From NCBI GenBank assembly GCA_013433145.1, contig CM024175.1, positions 4,758,516 to 4,822,515 on the forward strand: a stretch of 64,000 nucleotides of DNA. Reading direction: 5' to 3'. A model generated the notes under the pieces. The model was not told the origin of the DNA, did not search any database, and worked only from the letters and a program-made list of their open reading frames with translations. Position 1 is the stretch's first letter. Each line of letters starts with the position of its first letter. This stretch comes from Ascaris suum (lineage: Eukaryota > Nematoda > Chromadorea > Rhabditida > Ascarididae). This document shows positions 13,101-25,800 of this stretch, in pieces. The position numbers were made by a program, and so were the translations under genes.

Positions 13101-16100
13101 CAAAGGAATGCACGAAATCTGATAAAACATGTGAATTCGATCAGAAAGTGAGAGAATTTTGAGGCAAAAATATAGAAGAAGAGAATGAAACGCAAATGTT
13201 TCACTTCTAAGCTACGATTCGAGCTCCTGCCTGAATTTCATTGCTCACGAGATATTTGCAGTTCCGGCTTTAGATGGGCTTTCGTCGGTGCCCATTCTAG
13301 CTGCCAACTATCTCCTCCCACAGCCCTTTCCTATGGGTGCCCCCGCGGCGCAAAATGTGGACGAGCGTTGCAACAAGTAGATGGCCCGCCAACGATGAGA
13401 TTTGCACGAACAAAGCGGCGTGCAGATTGTGAACTGTCCACGATCTGTTCCTAGCGTATAAGTAGCTAGCTAGCTGCACCTTGTATCGAACAACTTCTTT
13501 CCATAATAATGAGTAAAAGGCACTATTGTGGCTTTTGTGAAGCCGCAGCTTATCATTTTCTTGTGTGCTGATGACTGCATTTCTCATGTATGTCGTAAAG
13601 TTTTTCTTTAGCGGGAAACTCTTCATTAACTTACTAAATCCATCCTGGCATTTTTATGCGGTGCAGCGGAACTGCAAATATGGATATGTTATGTGAGATA
13701 GTGTGATGACGAGTTCCATCACATGGGAAGAACGCCCATCCCCTTCCATACATCTCTCACAAAACAATGTGTGTATTGTAATTGCGTCTCCATATGACTT
13801 GAGAATATCAGACAACGCCACACAAGAGCGATAAGAGGGCTCATCGGCTGTGGCAGCAAGCGAAAGACACGTTCCGCCCAGTACCGCCTCAGGCGAAAAT
13901 GCACTGTTTTCGTCCACTTTAGCGTAATGTGTGTCGAAAATTTCACCTTCTGCAGGACATCGAACTAATGCTCGAAGGCCTCGCCACAGCAGTTATAAAA
14001 CCGTATAAGTAGCTCCTCCTGGAGAAACGCTACTCCCGTCACGTCATAAAAGCAATTCACCTCATTCAAAACTCTTTAAGTTGAATGGCGTGTGGAAGTA
14101 CTTCTTCGTCATAACAACGAACGTTCTTTAGGAAACTCATATACATATGATATCAGCTAGCACGACTTGCTTCTTCTGACTCATTTCCAGCGAGCTTCCC
14201 AACGGCTTCACTCGCTCCGGCCATGTATTACATCCCAACGTTGTTGCCGCATACCCGCTAATCCGATCGAGCAATCAACCACACGACTTACTCGAATTCT
14301 TGGCAGGTAAGTTCCGCTGCATCATGAAAACGGACTGTGAGATGAGTTCTAAGGAGGGCATTGTTACAATTCATGGTTGGGTGATCTGCGTAAGTCTGCA
14401 TCATACCATCCTGGCTCCGCTGTTTAAAGGAATTCCGAGGGCGGAAGAACGACATCGCGCGAAACTGCTTTGCCGCGACCGCCATGATGACGACGTCGTT
14501 CCAGCGAAATGTTGAAAACTTTGAGCAATTTCTACGCTTCAGCTAACACATCCGGTAGGACTGAGCTTCTCATCAACCATCTTCCGATGACAAGCTTCGA
14601 CATGAAAGGAATCCTTCGAATACTTGAAACGCTCAGGCAGTATGGCGTCAATTTGAAGTATACGATTTTCACTTCATGAACATGTTTCTCCAGGCCAGGA
14701 GGTATGTTACCGGTATTTGTAAAAATGGTGAGTATACAGATCGTATCAAATTCAGTTAGTAAGATGCGTTGTTTCCTGCAACAAGCGCGATGCACTTCCA
14801 ATCAAAAGTGACCGAAAGTCCAAGTCTTTTCCTGCCCCACACATGGATGGCTATGCTCTCTTTTAGACAGCAGCTTATTCCTCAGTGAAAAGTTCCAAGT
14901 ACATCGATGCTGTGACATAATCAACGCTTCACTTCAAATATGATAGTGGGTCTGGCATATTCCGCCCTACCTCACTGCCCGTCATATGCAAGGCAATACT
15001 CTTTTGAAACTTTTGAAGCTACAAGTAAATTTACTTCCATTCCTTTCTTACCGATTCTATGCTCTTTGCAGGACGTCTGACTATTCCATCCGTACTGCGT
15101 GTGAAAGCTATTCCATTCGTATCGTTTAATGAAACTGTGCACTATAAAACGATAAAGAGTCTTCCTGAAGGAACTGCTCAGGGAAAATATATAGGAGTTA
15201 TAAATATCAGCAGGTTTACCTCCTTAGTAGCCCTTTGTGATTCATGTTGTTTTGTTAAACTTTCACTGGTGAGTTCCTTTATACGGTTGTTCAACCTTTC
15301 CACTTCCTTCGTATAGAATTTCTGATACTCAGCGTATTGCTTTTGCACCGTTTCGGCAGCTTTCAATGCGCTCTCTGTGAACTGCTGAAAAGAAAACAAC
15401 AACTGAAATCGAAGTTTTGCGTGTTTCTAGAATAAGCAGAACAAAATGACAGAGTAGATGATGAAAAAGGAGAGGAAAGTGAACACTGCAGCAGCAAAGT
15501 TTCAGCGAAAAGCTCAACAAAAATAGACGAAAGGAAATTATTTAGAATGTATTTCGTCAGAAACAAAACATCAATACTAATAGTTCGGTGTCTTCGATTT
15601 GGTAAAAACTGAATGAAATGGCAATCTGATTCCATCAAAAACGTCGCATCGAAACCTCTGCAAACGCAATAAACAGATCTGATTCATAAGAGATACACTA
15701 ATAGGTAAGTAATGCTTGACCAGAAAATGTAACAACATCTTTCTTGAACAGAAAACAAGATACACACATTTTCCATGCTTCAGAAGAAATTCACTTCAAG
15801 AGGGCGTTTGTGTTCATGAGGGACTCCGGAAAGCATCTCCCCATCCAAGAAATGTCACATACTCATCCTAATTCTTTAGAACTAATGAGGCTTCGGGTGA
15901 GTCCATCTAGCCAAATAAAAGACACATATTCTTCATCGCCTCTCACGAATTGGTGGGAAAAATTATTTCATATACTTTAATTGCATAAGAGCGAACATGT
16001 GCGGAAGCGCACTACAGAAGCTGACTCGATAAGGCTTTTCCGCTTTCCTCTCCTGACGAAGTTAGTCGCATAGGTTATCACAAAAATAATCTATGATAGA

Positions 16101-16799
16101 GAATGATGGCTTGATGTTGTTGACACTCAACCATTTATATAAATTTTAACAAAGAAGTCGTTATTTTATAAGCAAGTCGGAAAAATGGAAACTAGCCGAG
16201 TGGTACAAGAGGCACAAAAAACTTTCCTACCCTCTCGTGCCCATAATTCTTTTGCGCTTTCTGCTAAGTGGCCCTTCCAATCAAATGAAATTGGAGGCGG
16301 CCACTACATCACGTACCGATCAAGGAAGTGACGTCGGGTCATATTCGCGAAAATACCATCGAAAATGAAAAAGGAAGCATGCGTACGTCACTTATTTGAA
16401 GCACGATTTCAGAAGCGAATATACAGCAGTTATTTGTCCAGAAATGTGGACGATCAGTCGAGCCTCGTCCTTCTAATGTCTTGTAGCCGAAGGTGTGGCA
16501 ATTTATTTGGTGGGATCAACTACGCCGGACTGCTTTTCTTAAGTGCCGCTGGGTTGTAGGATGCGACAAGCGAGCAAGTGCTCCATAGCAGTCTGTATGT
16601 GGGAAATTCCGGAGCTGCCGCTTGCTCATCCGGAAAGAATTAGTCAGAGTGCTACGTGCTAAAGGCTTAAAGACTATCTTTTCCTTCCTACTGACTCCAT
16701 TCTGGGTGGGTTATCGCAGAGATCGTCCTAACGCCCTTGTTAGAAACATTAAATTTCATAACTGTGCTTTCAGTGGTTCTTCAACTGAAATTACTGCAC

Positions 16800-16895
<96 letters not shown>

Positions 16896-19800
16896 GCTCA
16901 GACGCATTGTTACCATAATACTTTGGAAAGTTCGGCTTTTAAAAGCCTGTAACACGTGCTTGAAAGTGCCAAAGAATTAAGCGGCGCGATCTGCGCTGCT
17001 GGTTCTACTCGTTAAATCAACGAGCTGCAGAGGATGACAACCAATATGAGGCTGGAGTCGTCACTCATATGAACAAAGTGCAATAACGTATTCATATTCT
17101 AAGCGGCTCGATCCCCCATATAGATTTGTCAGAGGCATTCGTTTTCGGGAGGTGAAGAGCAGGAAATGGAAAAAGGACCGACTGCAAAATGCATGGAATT
17201 TTTTCACACCGTAAATTTTTGAACCCTTTCACAGTTGATAAAAGCAATTGTTGACATATGTGGCCGACAATGCCGTGCCCACTACCCGCGAAATCTCGCA
17301 GCTGTAATTGATTAATCGTGAGGTGATGCTATAAAATAGACACAGCATATTTAAGTGTGTTTTGTGAATTTACCAAAGCGCATATAAGCGGCGGTATTAT
17401 GCATTCTTGGCAAAGATCTCATTGTGTTTTCTTGTTTTCGAATATCGTCTAGATGGTAAAATGAAAGCGAGTTTTCACTGCATCTCGCGAATCTCCTTCA
17501 TGTTAGCCTATTCGAGAAAGTCATTTTCCCATCTGAAGCTCATGAACTCCGCAAGTCCCTCTCCAAAACTGTTCATGCACATTGTTTGATCCTTAATTAA
17601 CACTAACTTATAGCAAATCTAAGAATCGTCACGGAACTGGCCAAGCGGGTTATTATAAGTTTCTTAATTAAAACAACCATGCAAAGAGGCAGAAATACAT
17701 ATATAACAGGGACATGTGGTCCTCCAATACATTTCCCAGGAAATTCACAAAACACAAGCAAAAGGAACTAATTCATGAAGTGAGTCGAGCATTCGTTCAT
17801 CGAAGAGAAGTGGACAAAAAAAAACCCGTGCCTTGCCTATATGCGAGTTTTGGCATGCACCGCCTTGTATAAAGCGGAAACGGCAAACCGAGTATTTGTC
17901 ATGCAGCTGGCGAACCTCGGAGCCGGCCTGGGCGACAGCCGGGGAACAGCTCTCACTCGCGTCGCCTTCTTTGTTGCTGGTGAAGTGAGAACGTTCAATT
18001 TCCCATAAGGCCTTGTCAGCGTTATGCGCATCTTTGGTCAATTTCAACTCGGTGGACAAGCGGTTTACTTCGGCTTCCAGCATCGCGATCTGCTTGGTCT
18101 GCAAGCGGCAAGATAAATATTGCACCTACAACGAGCTCACTCTCTACTCCAGGCTGAGTGAACCTACTCCTGAACCCAACATCAACCGACGACTGGAAAC
18201 ATTGGCCAATAAATTAACCGAGACTTTGAGGTGAATGATACTAGCAAGAAGTCTACAAAGCTCATTCTTTACAGGACTAGTAAAGATTATTTATGGAACG
18301 AAATGAAAACCAAAACGTAACAAACATCTGCGATGCGAGGAAGTTTTCTTTGAGATGTATGTTAGCAAAGTGCAAACCATATCAGCGCATTTCTGAGAGA
18401 GGTCGCTCTGTCGTTTCGTTTCCTTCTCCATTCGTTGTTGTTCTTCGGCCACCTTTCTCTCGAATGTGCACAGTGCCTCACGATTGTAATCTCGCTCACG
18501 ACGTGCTTGCACAAGCTGAATTTCAATCAGCGTAACCTCAACGGTTCATAATCGCCCATAGAGGTATTTTCTGAGAGCAGAGCAGAAAAAAAAACAATTT
18601 GTCTTGAAGTGAAAAGACGCAAAGCTCAGTGTCCATTTCACAGAAAAGGAGCGAAATGTGATCGCTTTCAAGGTATTTAAAGCTGTACTTCTTGTTGTTT
18701 GTCTAATTTTCTCAAGCGCGTTTCTCACTTAAACTTCATTTCAAATTTCTTACCCATCAATCCGATTATTTTCTAAATCTCACAAGTGAATATTTTTTCG
18801 CTTCCATCTTTTCATCTTCAGATCTCAGCTCTTCTTTTCTCTTGCATATCTGTATCTTAGCTTCCGCGTTCCTTTTAAAGCTTTTTCTACTTGATTCCTT
18901 TACTTCTGTCATCTCTATCGCGCGCCCCTCTGTATGCAAAACGTAATGAAGTCCGACACATTTTGCGCATATGAAGAGCAAGCAGAGAAAGCGATCCGAC
19001 AAATGTTTTATGGCGACCGATGACATTTTCCCTCACTAAGCATAGGTGTTCGATCGGAGGTCAGATTGTAGGGGTGGGCCGCATTCAGTGACATCCTTTT
19101 AGCTTGAGCTGCATGTGTTCTTTTTTCTCGTGTGTGGAAAAATCTCCTAAGAAATTCCGAACAAATCACTTCCAATCCAAATTTAAAGTCACGTTTTTTT
19201 TGGAATTCTACAAAATTAGTTCTATCAAACTTATTCTGCGAGAATGAATGAAATCTTGCTCATTTTTGCAAGCAATTATGCAGTTCGATGCATATATTAA
19301 ACTCTTTTCTCATTAAGAAGAACAAAACACTTCAATACTGCATAATCATCTGTTATAAGAGGATAAAAGAACAAAGAAATCGGGACGAACACTCTAAAAG
19401 CGTAGTAAATTAGGCGTTGTTCTTCGGCCGTTGCATTTTGTTCGATAATCCAAAAGTTTTTACCGTCTCCACCAAAACCTAGTCTTGTTTGCTCTGAGGG
19501 TCTAGAACTGAGTAGAGGGAAGCATGGAAACATAGACAGAAGGAGAAAGTAGATGCAGAAGCTCTGATACAAACGTGCATTAAACCACGGCGGGAAATCA
19601 ACGTCCCAAGATGTACGTAACGAACTCTTTGTTGGCACAAAATATTTCTGAAACTCGTCAGCTATGAGTTTCTTGGATGCTCAAGGAACCAAAAGAACTT
19701 ATACCGCTATAAATTGGGTTGCTGATGATGAAAGATTCATTTCACATGAGCATAACATATCATTACTGCTCAGAAGACCGAGTGTTTCTAGGATCGTGCT

Positions 19801-22800
19801 GCCATAACTAGGAACTTGAAGCCTAGAAGGAAAGAGGACTGTGCGATGGTGGATGCTGATGTCTTGCAACAAGTTTTCGGCATGCTATCCCTTTTCAGGT
19901 CTGACAAACATCCCACGCGCACACGAAATGCATCGCCCACCTGTGAATGAAGGGATTTGTTTGTGTCCTCCATAATTTTCATTCGACTTGCAAACTTCTG
20001 CTGTAGTGCGTCGAACTCAACATTTCGAATCTACAAGTTCTCTCGATTAAGAAGAATAAAAAATAGAGCAATTTTTGAACATCTCTTTATTCTCGAAGGT
20101 GGAATGGACATCTTATTGAACATCTTCTCAAGGAGTTTCTTGTTCAGAGTGAAGAACAGTAAGGTTGATTCTTTTTGAATGAAAATAACTTAGAATGACA
20201 ACAGAGTGAAAAATGGGGTGAGCGATAAAGTCCGATATGGGGCCAGAACATTTTGATGGCTCCCAAGTGGCAGATCTTCTATCAAGCCTGCAACCACGGA
20301 AACCGTGAAAAATACACATTATCTTAAAAAGCAATGGACCTAATTGTTGAAGTTGCATTCCCTTGACCCTCTTCAAAAAAGTGCACTGCAGGAAAACCAT
20401 ATAATCAAGCCTCATAAATGATTTCTAAGGCACTCATTCTCGAATTTCCTCATAATAAATGCTACATTTTCTGGCTATTATTAGCATACTTATGTGAACT
20501 TTCAACGCATGAGGAAACGTAAAACGATAGATAAATAGGAGATAACACATAAAGAAAACCTTTTCATCCGTTCGGACTTTATGCTGTAGATTATCCTTAT
20601 CTCTCGTCCAATTTTGTTGAGTCTTCGATAATTCAGACTGCAGTTCTTCATTTTGAAGTTTCAACTTGCCAATTTCCATCGCCTGCTCACTATTCTGCAA
20701 AAGTCGCCAATGAAGGTGAGAACTCAAAAAATAGACCAATGTTGCGGGTGAATATTGGTATTCCATGCCTAGAAACGCCAGAAAAGTACTCTTTCAACAA
20801 AGGAAGCAAAAATATTTCGAACGATCTTAAAATCCTCATTTATGTCTCGTAAATATTAGGATATCTATGATCCGCTCTGATCGACCGTAATCGGCTAGTT
20901 AGGGAATCAAAAAGTAAATCTGGTAATATAAGATATGCATGGCCGCTGCGATTCATGATGAGAACATCGATCTCAAGCTATTCTAAAATCGTTGTTATGT
21001 GAAGGTTACAGTTATCGGAAAATGCGCATGCATTCTCTAGAAGAAGCCATATTAATACTAAAGTAAACATAAACTAAAAAATCGATGCGAAAATACAAAG
21101 AAAGAAGATATGTCGAAGTAACAGCATATTATTTGCATTTAGTAGCAATATTTCTAAGACAGTAATTATAGTCTGCAGGCAAACGTCGAAAAGACGCAAC
21201 TGTTTTCTCGAGAAGAGCGATTTCTTCACGCAAGTCGTCCACATCCGACTTGCTATTGTCTCGCTTCTTGAGTTCAGGCGATGTTCTCACGGGAATAGTG
21301 GCGTATATCGGCTCTGAAGGGCAACTATAGTTTACAGGAAACTTTATGGCAAACCGATTTGATTTTGAACACGCAATTAAATGAATAGTCAATGATACAA
21401 AATAGAAGAAAATTTGAAGGAAAGCTTAGTACACTACGAAAAGGAAAATCAAAGATGAAAACTCTGTCGCCAAAAACCTTTGGAGCAGCTGACTTTTTCG
21501 AAGGCAAATTTTCAGTACGCCTTCAAAGTAGGCGAATATGTAGTAGAACTTCGATTCTTCGGCCATCGAATCAGTTACTACGTATTTCAGGAAAAGAGGC
21601 AGCTTTTCTCGACACTCACCATCTCGACCGCCAGAATCGCCCCCGGCTTTCGACTGTTCTCGTAATGCGACATTCTCGGCTTCAAGTCGCTCCTTCTCTT
21701 CATTCCACATCTTCTCTTTCTTCTGATGCAAATTACGCAGTTTCTCTGAAACCGATGAAATACGTGTCGCTTAGCAATACTCAAATAAAATCAAACAGCT
21801 TATTTCCGTTCAAAGGGCATTTCGTAAGGGCCAGTTGAGTTTCCTTCCCCACAGACAAGAAATTTGATAACGTGCCTCGTGCTCTCATTACCGGGCGGGT
21901 GCTCTTGACTGCGCGCAGGAAGCACTCCTCCTGATGAGTCGGCGCGGACAGTACAGTGGTACATACGTAGATACGTTAATGCGAACAATATTCGATTAGT
22001 AATTTCATTCATTTGCAAAATGGACATTTCAGGATGCATAACAGTCATGCATATCTGTCACATAAAATGAACATATGTGGATGTCATATTCAATTAAACG
22101 CGCATTCATATACTATAAAATTTATTTGATTGGGGGCCGGAGAGTTAAAGACCTTTGTGTTCGGAGTACAAATGAAATCGAGCATTAGCTGAAATTCCCA
22201 ACTCTAGAATTTTCAAACAAAACATGGCTAAAGCCAAGATAAATGCAAATGGTGCTGACTCTTTGACAACTTTTACGCATCTGAAAAGACTAGTGAATGA
22301 CGTGAAAATAGTATATGCATATTACGGCGTTATCGTTCTCGACAACCATATTAAAGCGTAATTCCGGCAATTTCTAGGATGTCGATCAAAAATAAAGGAA
22401 ACTGACTTGTTGTCCGGAATGTAATGCCGAAAATACAGCCGTTAAATTTTTTGATTAAAACTGAATGAAGGGATTAAACCTGAGAGCGGCCATTTGCGCC
22501 ATTGAAACCGATCTTTGGCCACTCCGCCTATTTGCTGCGTGCGGCGAGCATTCGCTTACCTAAGTCAACGATGGTATCCTCCGTTCTCTTCTTCAATGCA
22601 GTCAGTTCAGCTTTCGATTTAGCACGCTCTTGTGAGAATTTTTCACGTTCTTTATCGTATAAAGATTCCAACTTTTTGTACTTGATCTCATATTCCCTGG
22701 CTGATTTGTGATCAGCTTCGATTTCCTGAAATTCAGAAGGAAAACACGTGACGCAAACTCAATGTGCACGCTTCGTTTAACTGAATGGAAAGATTCAAAG

Positions 22801-25800
22801 GATGGAAGGATTCTATTAAACTGCTAACGTTTTGTTATGGCGAAAAAAGTAACTAGATCAATAAAACCTACACAGACGTTTTTCTTAAGAGCGCAGCCTA
22901 CCCGCAAAATATGACGGATTTCTGTACGACGATTAGGTGCAAACGAGATAGGATTACTTATTTGGCTGAATATGTTCAAAACGGCCACCACAAATTAATG
23001 GGACCTTCTCCACTTATAAATCTCATAATAAAAAAGACTTCAATTATAATACTGCTATACAACTTCAGCGATAAGATTTTTTTCAAGCTTCAAACTAACC
23101 TGTATTTCTTTCTTCAATTTCTGAAGTTCCACTTTGAGTCTTTCGCATTTCTCGTCACGCTCCTGGATCATACGGGTCTTCTCATTAAGTGCGATTGCCT
23201 TTGACTCAATAAGCTGATTCTGCTCTTCCACACATTTCTCCGCGTTCACCAGTTTTGAATTTAAATGCCTGATCTGAAACAGATTATGATGGTAACATAT
23301 GAAGTCCAAAAAATCTAGTATTTATATTTTCCCATCACAACATAATATAAATTAGTACATCTGATACAATTTCATCGCCACACTAAAAGCGCCTTTAAGG
23401 CTGTGATTGGCGCGTCTCATGTAAAAACATTTCTTTCGCCATTTATCACAGAAAAACACGTTTCACGAAATACAAAAGATAGACTGGATGAAGCCCAAAG
23501 ATTCGTTGAGAAAAAGAGGTCAAATGAGGGAACACCAACGAAAAGAAGTCATCAGACATATCCAGATAGAGTGCAGCTGCAGCTTCTTTCATGCCACTTA
23601 TTGCCTGTCACCATCGATTCTCGTATATGGTCGATCCAGCCACTTGTTTCGCAATATGCGCTTCCCACCCATTATTGCACTATTGCTGACTTATGCAAAG
23701 TGAAGAGAAAATAATGTATAAACTAGCGATGTTTAGAAATATCTCATAGAAAAATTGTGTTTGTTCGTTAGAAGTAGTAAATACAGAAAATTTCAATCCT
23801 AATGAAGTGAGATGCTAACCTCAAGCTCGAAAGACTGCCGCTGCTTCTCTATCTCAACCGTCCACCGGTCCTCTGTTTGCAGCACTTGATTAGTGAGGTC
23901 CTGAAATAAAGGACAGAAGATACGTACCCCCATAAACAAGCACAAATGCATTTAGAATTACTACGTGAAATAAACCACGACAAAAAATGTCCACAGTGTC
24001 CCTTTTTTCCTCCCTCTGTTTCGTTCGCATCATCGTACACAGTAAGGAACAATATAGAATTACTGAAAGGTTTTTTATCAAGTTGTCAACTATTGTACTT
24101 CGAAAACCGTGATTAGAGAGATGAGGTGTTAGTTAAAATCTATTCATATCCCTCCAAAATGCATATTCCTGTGCATCACAGCTGTCAGAAACCTACAATA
24201 ATGATTGTTTCAGAAAGCCGCAGCGAAGAAGAATGCTGTGAAAATAAAAAAAGGTAGCAAGCACAACATATTGTCATTTAACTGGCTATTCAAATGATCA
24301 TCATTTCAGTTGCCAGATTTGGTTGTCGTCTTATACTGCATCCGATTACCAGTGAAGCAGAAATTCTTCAGAAAAGAAGAGCCAGAGTGCTCACACATGA
24401 GAGTATCATATCATCATCAAGCTTTACAGGGGTATGTTTTTGAGTTTGGGGACTCGAAAGCCTTCGCTAATAAAAGAAAGAAAAACCTCATTGTTGACCT
24501 GCAGCGGCAGCCCTAGATGAGCCTTTCTCACTATATGACGCCAACCCTTCGAAAGGTTTGAAGTGCTGAGAAAGCTCGGCAGCAGATGTTATGCACTTGA
24601 TTTCTTCAAACAGCTGGCCAATAAATCCAGAACTCTCACCCAGGTTACAACTATTCCTCTTCTATGATGTTTGACAAGCTTCGCCAGAGGTACGTTGTCA
24701 CATGACGCATCGGAAAACCCTGTTCTTTAATTTGACTCTACCTCGCCTTGTCAGCTTCGTGTATAGCCAAGCAGCGGCACAAATCAGTCGCCAGAAGCGA
24801 AGCTTGGAACTTTTAAATTGCTGCCTTTCGGAAACAACATCTTTGGAACCCCTCGCCCCTAGAGCACTGTCCTGCGAAGGTTCGACACTATTATACGCAA
24901 GCGCACCGAGATCTTTCCCTCCTAATGATACTTCTGCTCAGAGGCTGAATTGTTGAGATATGTGAGCACGCTTAAATTTGGGAAGCTTTATAGGGCAGCT
25001 GAAGACATCGGAAAATGAAAGGCAAACTCCAATTGGGTGATTGCACAGCGAAGTTGTCGCCCTTTACTTAACTCTCTTTTTTGCGATTTCTTGAAAGATC
25101 CATTGCGATGAAGTTGTGAGAACTGGAGTCGCAAGTAATATGTCGTTCGAAATAACATAAATTTAATTTTGCTTCGAATAAAGTGAATGCATATTCAGTG
25201 CTCTAAATCACGAAGCTTACAGGATAGTACAGTTTGAATAATCGATGAAATAGCAATAATTGCAAGGCAGTGTTTTATGGACGTATGGAAGCAATAATCC
25301 TTGCTGTTGGTACAAATCATAAAAGTATTTCGTGAGATTAGATAGGAAAGTGGATGAGCGAAAGATGTAGAAATAGTGGATGAAATTGCTCGTCTGCATA
25401 TCGAAATCAAACAACTCTGAAGTGCAATGCGCTTAAGCCTTTGCAAAGAACAAGAAACTCGTGCTAGAGGATAACGCATTGCACTGCAGCGTGCTCATAA
25501 GTCGCCGATTTGCTTTCTATGCGGATCGGTTATCAGCACGAAAGTTTCAAACTTGAGTTGTTAAAGTCGTGCTAATTTATCATCACAAAAACGTCTCCTC
25601 GGCTCTTGGCTTCTAAGTTGGAGAACAGATCGAGATAAGTACGGTAAGTGTGGAGGATAAGAGTCTTAAATATTTATAACAGCGAGAAGTACTAAGAGGC
25701 AAAAGGTTCGCTCACAACAACTCTTCTACTTCAAGCACCTTGAATGACGCTAATTATCTTTAGTTCTATGCTGAGGGTTGTAGAAGATAGCTTGCCGATA

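Noticed and set aside
13720..13950. Open minus-strand frame in intron 31 with protein-like composition
   Set aside because: No good acceptor-donor pair in compatible phase.
16180..16260. tRNA-like phrase (GCCGAGTGG) near 16.2 kb and a similar one near 63.57 kb
   Set aside because: No B box or foldable cloverleaf follows either.
16622..16952. Two overlapping open frames of about 100 and 70 codons
   Set aside because: Created by the (TA)47 array in intron 30.
18780..18880. Charged minus-strand segment ([20 protein letters not shown]) in intron 28 that looks like a coil exon
   Set aside because: Its acceptor is poor and its phase does not fit the phase-0 junction between exons 28 and 29.
21392..21838. 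148-codon plus-strand frame
   Set aside because: Antisense shadow of exon 25.
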